Shown one piece after another: positions 36,484 through 45,051 of a stretch of 64,000 nt of DNA (position 1 is its first letter; each line of letters opens with the position of its first letter). This stretch comes from Halomonas nitroreducens (lineage in GTDB: Bacteria; Pseudomonadota; Gammaproteobacteria; Pseudomonadales; Halomonadaceae). The position numbers and the translations under genes were made by a program. The DNA lies in the NCBI RefSeq assembly GCF_003966155.1, contig NZ_RXNS01000005.1:124001-188000 (forward strand). Reading direction: 5' to 3'. The notes under the pieces are model-generated. The model searched no databases, had not been told where the DNA came from, and saw nothing but the letters and a program-made list of their open reading frames with translations.

Positions 36484-37350
36484 ATGCTGAAGCAGCCGAT
36501 GGGGCAGCACCGGCCAGCAAGGAGCACGAACCGGCGTTCGCAGGAGATGATTCGAGCCCACTATCAAGTCGAGAAGGCGCTGGCAAGGCGGTTGCGCGAC
36601 GCCTTGCCAGAGGAGCGGCGAGTGCTGTACTCATCGCTCTACGATGAACTCTATCGGCGCGTGCCGCAGCACCCTCAGCTGACTCGCAAGTCTTCTCCCT
36701 CGGAAGTCCAACAGGCCGTTGAGGCGCAGCTGTCCTTCCTGAGTCGCTTCCTGGACAAAGCGCATACCTTCCTGGAGATTGGCCCCGGTGATTGTGCGCT
36801 TTCCTTCGAACTGGCTGGACGTGTTCGGCGGGTCTATGCCGTGGATGTCTCCGATGCGATCACCCGACATGCAACTCGCCCCGAGAACTTCGAGCTCTTC
36901 CTGTCGGATGGCAGCAGTGTACCGGTACCGCCGGGATGCGTGAATGTGGCCTACAGCAATCAGCTGATGGAGCACCTGCATCCGGACGATGCCTGGCAGC
37001 AGCTCAGGAACATATATGAGGCGCTGGCTGCCGGGGGGCACTACGTCTGTATCACGCCCAACCGCCTGAGCGGGCCGCACGATGTCTCGAAGTACTTCGA
37101 CGACGTGGCGACAGGACTCCATCTGAAGGAATACACGACCATCGAGTTGCAACGGCTGTTCCGGCAGGTCGGATTCTCGCGCGTCACCGTCTATATCGGC
37201 GCGCGAGGTCGGTATTTGCGGTGCCCCCTGAGTCTGGTCGGCGCTTGCGAACGGCTGCTGGAAGGCTTGCCCCATGCCTGGCGCAAGGCGCTCGTCAGAG
37301 GGGGAGCGGTCGGAGCGGTGCTGGGCATTCGCCTGGTGGGTACGAAGTAG
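36484..37350 (+). CDS. SAM-dependent methyltransferase (class I)
   Basis: 288 residues. FLEIGPGDCALSFELAG is the SAM-binding motif I, YAVDVSD the acidic loop, and the active-site region SNQLMEHLHPDDAWQQLRNI with GGHYVCITPNRLSGPHD is typical of Methyltransf_11/23. GGAGGAGG precedes the ATG at 36484; an ATG at 36547 is possible. Probably methylates a sugar hydroxyl or amino group during glycan assembly; the substrate is not readable. First gene of the GC-rich modification block. Confidence 0.85.
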   Translation: MLKQPMGQHRPARSTNRRSQEMIRAHYQVEKALARRLRDALPEERRVLYSSLYDELYRRVPQHPQLTRKSSPSEVQQAVEAQLSFLSRFLDKAHTFLEIGPGDCALSFELAGRVRRVYAVDVSDAITRHATRPENFELFLSDGSSVPVPPGCVNVAYSNQLMEHLHPDDAWQQLRNIYEALAAGGHYVCITPNRLSGPHDVSKYFDDVATGLHLKEYTTIELQRLFRQVGFSRVTVYIGARGRYLRCPLSLVGACERLLEGLPHAWRKALVRGGAVGAVLGIRLVGTK

Positions 37351-37402
37351 CGCTGGAACCGTCGAGCTGGACTGGCTCGATCGAGCAAGGGAGCGAAACG
37401 GC

Positions 37403-38317
37403 ATGGGCATTCGGATCGGAATGTTGGGGTGCAGTCCGGGCAATGGGCATCCCTTCTCCTATTCCGCCATCATCAACGGCTACTGCTATGCGGGCCTCAG
37501 GGAGTCCGGCTGGCCGGTCATCCACGACTATATCACCTGTCGCGATCCTGCCGATTTCGGGGTGGCGGATCTCCGTGTGACTCATGCCTGGACCCAGGCG
37601 GAGGAAGTGACGCAGGCCCTGTGTCGCACCGCTGATATCCAGCATGCGTTGAGGCATCCCCAGGACATGCTGGGTGAGGTGGATGCCGTGATCATCGCCC
37701 GCGACGATGTCGAAAGCCATCGCTCCTTGGCCGACCCCTTCCTCGAGGCGGGGATGCCGGTGCTGATCGACAAGCCCCTGACACTGGATCGCCGGGACCT
37801 GGACCATTTCACGCCATACCTCGAAGCCGGACAGCTGATGTCCTGTTCGGCGATGCGTTACGCCACCGAACTCGATGTCCCGCGCAGCCGGCTGGCCGAG
37901 TACGGCGAGCTGAAGCTGGTGTGCGGCACTATTCTCAACGACTGGGAAAAATACGGCATCCATATGCTGGAAGCCAGTCTGTCGCTGGTGGCGTCACGGC
38001 CACAGAGCGTCCAGCCGCTGCCTGGCATCCATCAGGGGGTGGCGATCCTGCTCCAGGATGGCAGTCGGATAACCGTCGATGCGCTGGGCAGCGTGCCACC
38101 GCACTTCGAGCTGGCGCTATACGGCAGCGAGCGAATCACTCGCCATGCGATCACCGACAACTTCGGCATGTTTCGGCGAATGCTGTGGGCGTTTGCCCAC
38201 CAGGTGCGTGGCGGGATACCCATCATCGATCCCGTCAATACGCTCGATATCCTCCGCACACTGATCGCCGGTCAGGAAGCGCTGGATAGCCGTCGTGAGG
38301 TCCTGATCCATGAATGA
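37403..38317 (+). CDS. Gfo/Idh/MocA-family oxidoreductase
   Basis: 304 residues. N-terminal Rossmann region IRIGMLGCSPGNGHPFSYSA and VDAVIIARDDVESH, then LIDKPLTLDRRD, in which the family EKP motif has become DKP with the Lys kept. The glycine motif is unorthodox (GCSPGNG). Start at ATG 37403, inside a frame open since 37274. The family reduces or oxidises NAD(P)-linked sugars; substrate unknown. Overlaps the next gene by eight bases. Confidence 0.8.
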   Translation: MGIRIGMLGCSPGNGHPFSYSAIINGYCYAGLRESGWPVIHDYITCRDPADFGVADLRVTHAWTQAEEVTQALCRTADIQHALRHPQDMLGEVDAVIIARDDVESHRSLADPFLEAGMPVLIDKPLTLDRRDLDHFTPYLEAGQLMSCSAMRYATELDVPRSRLAEYGELKLVCGTILNDWEKYGIHMLEASLSLVASRPQSVQPLPGIHQGVAILLQDGSRITVDALGSVPPHFELALYGSERITRHAITDNFGMFRRMLWAFAHQVRGGIPIIDPVNTLDILRTLIAGQEALDSRREVLIHE

Positions 38318-39650
38318 CAACACATCGTCACCCAATCGGCAGGAGCACGAGCCATCCCACCGCATTCGGGTATGCCTGGTCAACGACACCTCGAATACCC
38401 ACAACTGGGGAGCACGGGCCACGTCGCAGGCCCTGAGAACGCTGATCCATGAGGCAGGCGGGACCGTCGAACACACGCTCTATGAGTCGCGCCTGACGGC
38501 ACCGCAATACGCCGACCGTCGCAGCCTGGATGGTGTGGCCGGCCGCCTTCCCGGCGGTGCCGCCCCCCGGCGTATCGGGCGGGGCGTGCTGAATCGCCTG
38601 GCCCGCTATTACCCGGACGCGGTACCCGCATGCTGGGCAGAGTTCGATGCCAAGGCGCGAGCGGTGATGGACGGACGAGCCTTGCGGGATATTCGCCAGG
38701 CGCTGACGAACAGCGACTTGGTAATGATCAGCGGCGAGGGATGTATCTATGGCAACCTGCGACAGAGCCGCATGCTGTTTTTCATCGCCTACCTGGCCAG
38801 ATGCTGGCTGGACAAGGAAACGGCACTGGTCAACCACAGCGCGGATCTGGCACATCCAGTGCTGTCCGCGATTGCCCGGGAGGTCTATCCCCGCCTCGAC
38901 GAGGTGGTCTTCCGCGAGGCGGATTCCGCCCGCGCCTGCGGCGACTGGTGCCGCCCGCGAATCGCGGCCGATGCCGCCTATCGGCTGACGCCGGCGCCGC
39001 CTGAGGCCTGGTTGCCGATTGCCGCCCGTCCGGGCTACTTCGATGGCTGGCCGTCCCGGGCCGCACGCTTCGACCCCGCACGGCCCTATGTATGCGTCGG
39101 CGGTAGTTCCAGCTATCTGCGCCGGGGACACCGATCGATCGATCCCGTGGCCGGTTATGTGGCGCTATGCCGGAGATTGGCGGCCGATATAGCACCGGTG
39201 CTGCTGGTGGCCGCCTCCTGGCAGGACGAGCGCATCTTTCGGGCGGTCGCCGCCGAACTGGACATGCCGCTGGTGGGGATCGCCACCCCCGTGCAGCAGG
39301 CCATCGACATCATCGGTAACGCCCTGGCCTATGTCGGGGGGCGCTGGCACTCCGGCGTCTTTGCCCATGCCGGTGGCACGCCCACCGTCGCCCTGGGCGC
39401 CTACACTCCCAAGATGCAGGCACTCCTGCATCATGCCGGGCTGCCTGGCGAGCCCTTCGACCCCTTCGCACTGGCGTCTCAGTCGGCGGCGATCATTCGC
39501 CAGACGCGGGACCTGATCGATCAGGGCGAGGCACTGCGCGAGAGGCTTCGGGCCACTGCCAGGCGAAGTGCCTGCTATGCCGAGCAGAACGTCGGCATCC
39601 TCGCCGCCCGACATGCCCAGCGTGTCTCCCACTCCATGGTGATCTCATGA
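38310..39650 (+). CDS. Polysaccharide pyruvyl transferase-family protein
   Basis: 446 residues. N-terminal VCLVNDTSNTHNWGARATSQ and the middle DLVMISGEGCIYGN, with a C-terminal GGRWHSGVFAHAGGTPTVAL, correspond to the PS_pyruv_trans fold (CsaB/WcaK): a GT-B-like enzyme that adds ketal pyruvate from phosphoenolpyruvate to a sugar. Because several family members in nonulosonate loci have unknown donors, pyruvate transfer is likely but not certain. Four-base overlap with the next SDR gene. Confidence 0.78.
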   Translation: MNDNTSSPNRQEHEPSHRIRVCLVNDTSNTHNWGARATSQALRTLIHEAGGTVEHTLYESRLTAPQYADRRSLDGVAGRLPGGAAPRRIGRGVLNRLARYYPDAVPACWAEFDAKARAVMDGRALRDIRQALTNSDLVMISGEGCIYGNLRQSRMLFFIAYLARCWLDKETALVNHSADLAHPVLSAIAREVYPRLDEVVFREADSARACGDWCRPRIAADAAYRLTPAPPEAWLPIAARPGYFDGWPSRAARFDPARPYVCVGGSSSYLRRGHRSIDPVAGYVALCRRLAADIAPVLLVAASWQDERIFRAVAAELDMPLVGIATPVQQAIDIIGNALAYVGGRWHSGVFAHAGGTPTVALGAYTPKMQALLHHAGLPGEPFDPFALASQSAAIIRQTRDLIDQGEALRERLRATARRSACYAEQNVGILAARHAQRVSHSMVIS

Positions 39651-40471
39651 GCGCTCCCTATCACCGGCTCTTCGATCTTCGGGGGCGAGTCGCCGTCGTC
39701 ACCGGGGGCGTAGGGGTTCTCGGCCGGCACTTCAGTCGTGCCCTGGCGGAGTTCGGCGCCCATGTCGTGGTCGCGGACCTCGACGGAGAGGACACCGCGC
39801 GTTGGGCCGACGAGTTGAGCGAGATCACCGGGGTCGCCTGCGCCGGCTGGGCATGCGACGTTGCCGAACCCGCGTCTGTCGATGAGCTGGTCGCGCGCAC
39901 GGTAGGGCGTTTCGGCGGCATCGACATCCTGCACAACAACGCCGCCAGCAAGTCCGACGACCTGTCGGCCTTCTTCTCTCCGGCCGAGGACTACTCGCTG
40001 GACGAGTGGCGCAGGATCATGGCGGTCAACCTGGATGGCGTGTTCCTGGTCTCGCAGGCGGTAGGGCGGCGCATGATCGAGCAGGGAAGAGGCGGGAGCA
40101 TCATTCATACCGGTTCCATCTATGGCCAGCTGGGAGCCGATGCTCGTATCTATGCAGGCTCCGAGTACCTGGGGCAAGCGATCAACACCCCACCCGTCTA
40201 TGCGGCTTCGAAGGCCGGGGTGGCGGGACTGGCGCGCTACCTGGCGACCGCCTGGGCGGCACACGGGATCCGCGTCAATACGCTGGTGCCCGGCGGCGTG
40301 CGCAGCGGCCAGAACGACGAGTTCGTCGCCCGTTACTCGCAACGTGTGCCCTTGGGCCGGATGGGCGAGGCCGACGACCTTGTCGGTGCGCTGCTCTATC
40401 TCGCCTCCGACGCCTCGTGCTACGTCACCGGCCAATACCTGTTCGTGGATGGCGGCCTCAGCGCCTGGTAA
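39647..40471 (+). CDS. Second SDR oxidoreductase, PtmA-like
   Basis: 274 residues. TGGVGVLG glycine motif, NNAASKSDDL, catalytic Ser in HTGSIYG and Tyr-Lys in VYAASKAG, tail VTGQYLFVDGGLSAW. The same tail and overall arrangement as the SDR at 35629 point to a paralogous pair of divergent sequence. Acts on an NAD(P)-linked sugar or sugar acid; substrate unknown. Linked by four-base overlap upstream. Confidence 0.86.
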   Translation: MSAPYHRLFDLRGRVAVVTGGVGVLGRHFSRALAEFGAHVVVADLDGEDTARWADELSEITGVACAGWACDVAEPASVDELVARTVGRFGGIDILHNNAASKSDDLSAFFSPAEDYSLDEWRRIMAVNLDGVFLVSQAVGRRMIEQGRGGSIIHTGSIYGQLGADARIYAGSEYLGQAINTPPVYAASKAGVAGLARYLATAWAAHGIRVNTLVPGGVRSGQNDEFVARYSQRVPLGRMGEADDLVGALLYLASDASCYVTGQYLFVDGGLSAW

Positions 40472-40497
40472 TGACACGACCCAGGGAGAAATGCCCG

Positions 40498-41505
40498 ATG
40501 TCGAACCCATTGACCATCGTGATGTACCACTACGTGCGTCCGCTGCACAGGAGCCGCTATCCCGAGCTCAAGGCGCTGGAACTGTCCTGCTTCCGCGGTC
40601 AGCTCGACTTCATCGGCCGCCATTATACGGTCGTCGACATGGAGCAGGTAATCGCTGCCACACGGGGCGAGCCGCTGCCACCTCGGCCCCTGCTGCTGAC
40701 CTTCGATGACGGCTATCGGGACCATTACGAGCATGTGGTGCCGCTGCTGGTGGAAAGGGGCTGGCAAGGCAGTTTCTTCCCGCCGGCATGTGCGGTGCGT
40801 GAGGGCAGGGTGCTCGACGTCAACAAGGTCCATTTCACCCTCGCCAGCGTCGAGGAGCCGGGGTGCCTGGTCGAGGCAATCTTCGCGGCGCTGGACGAGC
40901 ATCGCGGCGAGCATGACCTGGCCGACAATGCCGCCTACTTCGGGACCTATGCCCACGAGAGCCGCTACGACGGCCCTGAGGTCACCTTCGTAAAACGGAT
41001 GTTGCAGAAGGGATTGCCCGACGGCCTGCGGGAACGGGTCATCGAACGTCTGTTCCGCCGTTTCGTGACCACCGACGAGGCTGACTTCGCGGCCGATCTT
41101 TACATGAGCGTCGATCAATTGCGCGAAATTCACGCGATGGGTATGTGTATCGGCAGTCACGGCGATCGGCATCGTTGGTTGAACACCCTGCCTGGTGAAT
41201 GGCAGCGCCAGGAGGTCGACGCCAGTCTGGCGTTTCTGGGCGAATTGGGGGTGCCACGACACGATTGGGTGATGTGTTACCCCTATGGAGGTTATGACGA
41301 CGGCTTGCTGGCGATGCTGCGTGAGCGTGGCTGTGCGCTGGGGCTGACCGTGGAAGTCGACCTGGCCGATGTCTGGCGCCACGATCCGCTGCGGCTGCCA
41401 CGGGTGGATACCAATGACTTGCCGGCACAGGCCGATGCCGTTCCCGGGGAGTGGGCTTGGGTGGCAGCCTCTTCGAGCCGCTGGGGAGCGGGAGTCTCGT
41501 CATGA
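40498..41505 (+). CDS. NodB-type polysaccharide deacetylase
   Basis: 335 residues. MYHYVRP near the N-terminus, LLTFDDGYRDHY with the metal-binding Asp pair, and SHGDRHRWLN with the His-x3-His metal ligands; YPYGGYDD is the third family motif. No signal peptide is evident, so it is presumably cytosolic, acting on a nucleotide- or lipid-linked N-acetyl sugar. AGGGAGA lies eight bases upstream of the ATG at 40498. Overlaps the DUF4910 gene by four bases. Confidence 0.88.
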   Translation: MSNPLTIVMYHYVRPLHRSRYPELKALELSCFRGQLDFIGRHYTVVDMEQVIAATRGEPLPPRPLLLTFDDGYRDHYEHVVPLLVERGWQGSFFPPACAVREGRVLDVNKVHFTLASVEEPGCLVEAIFAALDEHRGEHDLADNAAYFGTYAHESRYDGPEVTFVKRMLQKGLPDGLRERVIERLFRRFVTTDEADFAADLYMSVDQLREIHAMGMCIGSHGDRHRWLNTLPGEWQRQEVDASLAFLGELGVPRHDWVMCYPYGGYDDGLLAMLRERGCALGLTVEVDLADVWRHDPLRLPRVDTNDLPAQADAVPGEWAWVAASSSRWGAGVSS

Positions 41506-42785
41506 TGACGTTGCTCAGGGATCTGACCCCCCTCAATCGGGTGATCTGTTCCCGCGACATGGATGTCACCGTGGCCTACCTGAAGGAGCGCTTGCCGTTC
41601 CAGGAGCATACCTATCCCGCCGACGTACCCTATAACGGCTGGGTGATCCCGCCAAGCTGGGACGTCAGGCGGGCGCAGATCATCCACCGGGGACGCGTGA
41701 TCTATGACGGTCGTCACCATCCGCTGGCGGTGATATCGCTCTCGACCTCGTTCGAGGGCACGGTTGACCGCGAGGAGCTGCGACGCCATTTGCATTATGA
41801 CCATCGCTATCCGGACGCCATCCCGTTCCATTTCCGGCAGTTGTTCCGCAGCTGGCAGCGCGACTGGGGGTTCTGCGTTCCGCAGACCTTCTACGATGAG
41901 CTGGCCGAGGGCGATTATGAAGTGATCATCGAGACGGAGGAGGGCGCGGGTACCCTCAAGGCGCTGACCCTCGACTTGCCCGGACGCACCAGTGATACCG
42001 TCGTCTTCGGTGCCAACCTGGATCATCCCGGCGTCGCCAATGACGGCCTGTCGGGGGTGGCGGTGGGCATCGCCCTGTTCGAGGCGCTGATACGGCGTCG
42101 GGAGCCGGCCCGATTCGGCTACCGGCTGGTGCTGGCGCCGGGGATCATGGGCAACGAATACTATCTTGGACACTTGCCTCGCGAGCAGCGCGAGTGCCTG
42201 CTCGAGGGGGTGATGCTGGAGATGCTCGGTTCATCCACCGAGCTGACGCTGCAGTTCTCCCGGGGACAGCAGTCCAACCTCGAGCTCGCCCTGGCCGCGG
42301 TACTGGAAAGGCGAGACTGCCGCCACCGTACCGGCGCATTCGCCCGCTGGCTGATCAATGATGAGTACATCTGGGAGGCCTATGGCATCCCGATGGCCTC
42401 GCTCTCGCGCTATCCGTATCCCGAGTACCACTGTGATCGCGACAGCGTCGAGCGGATCCGGCCCGAGCGCCTCGAGGAGGCGGTCGCGGTTCTGCAAGAG
42501 GCGGTCGAGTTGCTCGAGTCGGGAGCGGTGGTCCGCAAGCGCTTCACCGGCAACATCTGCCTGTCACACCCCGATTACGATCTCTACGTCGATCCCGGGC
42601 AGGTGGCCTTCGGCGACGTTCCAGACGAGCGGCGCCGAAAGCTGCGCCAACTGATGGAGCTGGTGCCCACCTTGACGCGACCCACCGGAGTGGCCCTGCT
42701 GGCCGAGCGGGTGGGCCTGCCGGTCTCGACGGTCGAGGAATACCTCGGCGAGTGGGCCCGGCGCGGCCTGGTGGAGTTGTCATGA
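41502..42785 (+). CDS. DUF4910 / DUF2172 aminopeptidase-like protein
   Basis: 427 residues. The M28-like zinc peptidase core is visible as GANLDHPGVANDGLSGVAV (His175, Asp181), with MLEMLGSS and a C-terminal CDRDSVERI. A winged-helix-like end (GVALLAERVGLPVSTVEEYL) follows. PF16254 proteins are frequent in surface-glycan loci, with no proven reaction that I know of. If the metal site works, it could cleave an amide in a modified sugar or remove an amino acid. Start at 41502 overlaps the deacetylase stop; the 42782 gene overlaps its own stop. Confidence 0.82.
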   Translation: MMTLLRDLTPLNRVICSRDMDVTVAYLKERLPFQEHTYPADVPYNGWVIPPSWDVRRAQIIHRGRVIYDGRHHPLAVISLSTSFEGTVDREELRRHLHYDHRYPDAIPFHFRQLFRSWQRDWGFCVPQTFYDELAEGDYEVIIETEEGAGTLKALTLDLPGRTSDTVVFGANLDHPGVANDGLSGVAVGIALFEALIRRREPARFGYRLVLAPGIMGNEYYLGHLPREQRECLLEGVMLEMLGSSTELTLQFSRGQQSNLELALAAVLERRDCRHRTGAFARWLINDEYIWEAYGIPMASLSRYPYPEYHCDRDSVERIRPERLEEAVAVLQEAVELLESGAVVRKRFTGNICLSHPDYDLYVDPGQVAFGDVPDERRRKLRQLMELVPTLTRPTGVALLAERVGLPVSTVEEYLGEWARRGLVELS

Positions 42786-43924
42786 ACAGTCGATACGCCG
42801 GCATCATGGCAATGCCTGCGGCCATGAAGCAGCGGACCGTCGGGGTGATTGTCTCGACACCCCTGCAATACTTGAACGCCCTGGAGCTGGTCGAGGAGCT
42901 GGCGTGTCGGGAGCGTTACTTAGCAATACAGGAAGCGTTCTACAACCTTCTCGATTTCGCCGATCTCCCCGGATTCGCCAGCTGGCGGCGCGTGGAGGTG
43001 GTGCCGGCCGGCACGCAGTTGCCGGAGCAGCGCGCCGGTCGCTATGTGCGCTGCCTGGTCGATCTGCTCACAGATCGGCAGGCCCATCGCCGGATCGGCC
43101 TCATGCTCGAGGATTGGCCGCCGCTCGAGCTGGTGGTCATCGGCAATCCCTACGAGGTCATCCATCAGGACTTCGCGGCCCAGAGCGCAGCGGACGAACT
43201 GCTGATCTGCGACGACGGCACAGCGAGCGCGGTCTTCGATCCCGCCGTCAATTCGCGCAGCCGCCAGCTGCGCAAGCGCATGATCGGCATTCGGCATGAT
43301 CCGCTGGCACATGCTTGGTGGTACACCGCCTATCCGCAGGGGCGCAGGCAGCACCGCCTGCTGCTGAATACCTACTCCTATCTGCGCGCGCAAGTGTCGC
43401 GACGCTATGACAGCTCGCGGGGCGCCGACGATATCTGGTTCCTTGGCCAGCCACTGGTCGAATTCGGCGTGATATCCGCCACGGCCTACGCCGAGCTCAT
43501 CCGCAGCATCGCCACGAACGTCTATCGAGGACGTCGGTTGCGCTACCTGCCCCATCCGCGAGAGTGGCCCACCTGCCTCGGCAGCCTCGCCGCCGCCGCG
43601 GGGATCGAGCTGGCCAAGCGCTCGGGACCGGTCGAGATCGAGCTGATTCGCTGTGAATGCCCGCCGGCCAGGGTCGGGATGCTCTACTCGAGCGCCTTCC
43701 AGACCTGTCATACGATTTTCGCCGGCGCGGTTCCCTTCGATGTCTTTGAACCCGATGAGAGGCAGCTGAAGCCTTGCAATGGGGAGACTCGCATCATGCG
43801 CGATTGCTATGCCTATTTCCGCGCGCATGTCAGAGACCCGCATCGCTTCTTTCATCAGGACGCCGCGCTCGACTGGGCGCAGGCGGGGACCGAGCAGGAC
43901 GACTTGCTGGGGGAGAACGCATGA
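42782..43924 (+). CDS. Sialyltransferase/polysialyltransferase-like protein, candidate nonulosonate transferase
   Basis: 380 residues. Three features seen in bacterial sialyltransferases of the GT38/GT52 type occur in order: Asp-Asp-Gly at 144-146 (CDDGTAS), His258-Pro259 (YLPHPREW) and a Ser-Ser pair at 303-304 (MLYSSAFQT). N-terminal VGVIVSTPLQYLNALE also fits the GT-B start of that superfamily. No signal peptide. Since the locus makes a CMP-nonulosonate, this is the most likely enzyme to transfer it. The motifs are seen; family assignment and specificity are inference. Linked by four-base overlaps on both sides. Confidence 0.65.
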   Translation: MNSRYAGIMAMPAAMKQRTVGVIVSTPLQYLNALELVEELACRERYLAIQEAFYNLLDFADLPGFASWRRVEVVPAGTQLPEQRAGRYVRCLVDLLTDRQAHRRIGLMLEDWPPLELVVIGNPYEVIHQDFAAQSAADELLICDDGTASAVFDPAVNSRSRQLRKRMIGIRHDPLAHAWWYTAYPQGRRQHRLLLNTYSYLRAQVSRRYDSSRGADDIWFLGQPLVEFGVISATAYAELIRSIATNVYRGRRLRYLPHPREWPTCLGSLAAAAGIELAKRSGPVEIELIRCECPPARVGMLYSSAFQTCHTIFAGAVPFDVFEPDERQLKPCNGETRIMRDCYAYFRAHVRDPHRFFHQDAALDWAQAGTEQDDLLGENA

Positions 43925-45051
43925 AGATCGGCCTGGTGGTTGCGCGGCTCGAGCAGGGGGGGGCCGAGCGCCAGCTGATGCGCCTCGCCGCGGGACTGGC
44001 ACAGCAGGGCCACCGGGTGGAGGTGCTCTGCTACCGGGGCGCGTCGGCATTCGACGCGGAGCTCGTGGCTCAAGGCGTGGTGGTGCGCACCGCCGAGGCC
44101 AGCAGTCGCCTGGAGAGCATCGCGTTGACGCGACGCTGGCTGGACGCGTTCGCTCCCCAGGTTGTGCACGCCTTCATGAAACGGGCCTCCGGCGTTGCCG
44201 TCCTGGCCCGGCATGCGCGGATGCCGTGCCGGGTGTTGGTGAGCGACTTCTCTACCGCCACCTATGGACGGCGCAAGCCGTCGCTGTGGATCGCGCTGTG
44301 TCTCTTTGGGTTCGCCGATGGAGTGGTCACCGAGACCGACATGAATCGTCGCAGCCTCGAGCGCCTGGCTCCCTGGCTGCGCGGACGCGTGGCCGTGGTG
44401 CGCAATGGCCTGGATCTGGCGCGCTTTCAGCCACCGCCCACCTGCCTGCCGACATCCCCCCTGCGATTCTGTGCAGTGGGGAGCGCCTATGCCGTCAAGA
44501 ACCCGGAACGCGTCGTCGAGGCCGCCGGGCGGGTATACCGGCGTTGTGGCGCGGTGTTCCGGCTCGATTGGTATGGACGCCTGGGGCTGGAGGGCGACCA
44601 TCACCCATCGGCGGCCTATCGCCGTGCCCGGGGGCTGGCCGAGCGGCTGGGTATCGCGCGGCTGGTCACCTTCCATGGCGAGACACGCGATGTCGAGCGA
44701 GCGTACCAGGGGGCCCACGTGCTGATTCATGCGTCGCTTCAGGAGGGGTTTCCCAATGCCGTGGCAGAGGGCATGGCCTGCGGTTTGCCACTGCTGGTCG
44801 GGCGGGTGTCCGACCTGCCGATGATCGTCGAGCGCGCCGACAACGGCTTCGTCTTCGACGAGACCGATCCCGAGTCGATCGCCGACGCCATGGAGCGGAT
44901 GCTGCTGACCGCGCCGGACGAGCGTCAGCGGATGGGGCGGCAGTCCCGGCGCCTGGCCATTGACTGGTTTCACCAGGCGCGCTTCATCGATGATTACCTG
45001 AATCTCTATACGGATATGCTGGGGAGCGAGAATGTCCGTCGACTGGGTTGA
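43921..45051 (+). CDS. Glycosyltransferase family 4
   Basis: 376 residues. N-terminal KIGLVVARLEQGGAERQLMR and a C-terminal domain with HASLQEGFPNAVAEGMACGLPLL, the EGFPNxxxE nucleotide-sugar loop of retaining GT4 enzymes. GT-B fold, peripheral on the cytoplasmic face. Donor and acceptor unknown. Overlaps the sialyltransferase-like gene by four bases and the ATP-grasp gene by 20. Confidence 0.9.
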   Translation: MKIGLVVARLEQGGAERQLMRLAAGLAQQGHRVEVLCYRGASAFDAELVAQGVVVRTAEASSRLESIALTRRWLDAFAPQVVHAFMKRASGVAVLARHARMPCRVLVSDFSTATYGRRKPSLWIALCLFGFADGVVTETDMNRRSLERLAPWLRGRVAVVRNGLDLARFQPPPTCLPTSPLRFCAVGSAYAVKNPERVVEAAGRVYRRCGAVFRLDWYGRLGLEGDHHPSAAYRRARGLAERLGIARLVTFHGETRDVERAYQGAHVLIHASLQEGFPNAVAEGMACGLPLLVGRVSDLPMIVERADNGFVFDETDPESIADAMERMLLTAPDERQRMGRQSRRLAIDWFHQARFIDDYLNLYTDMLGSENVRRLG

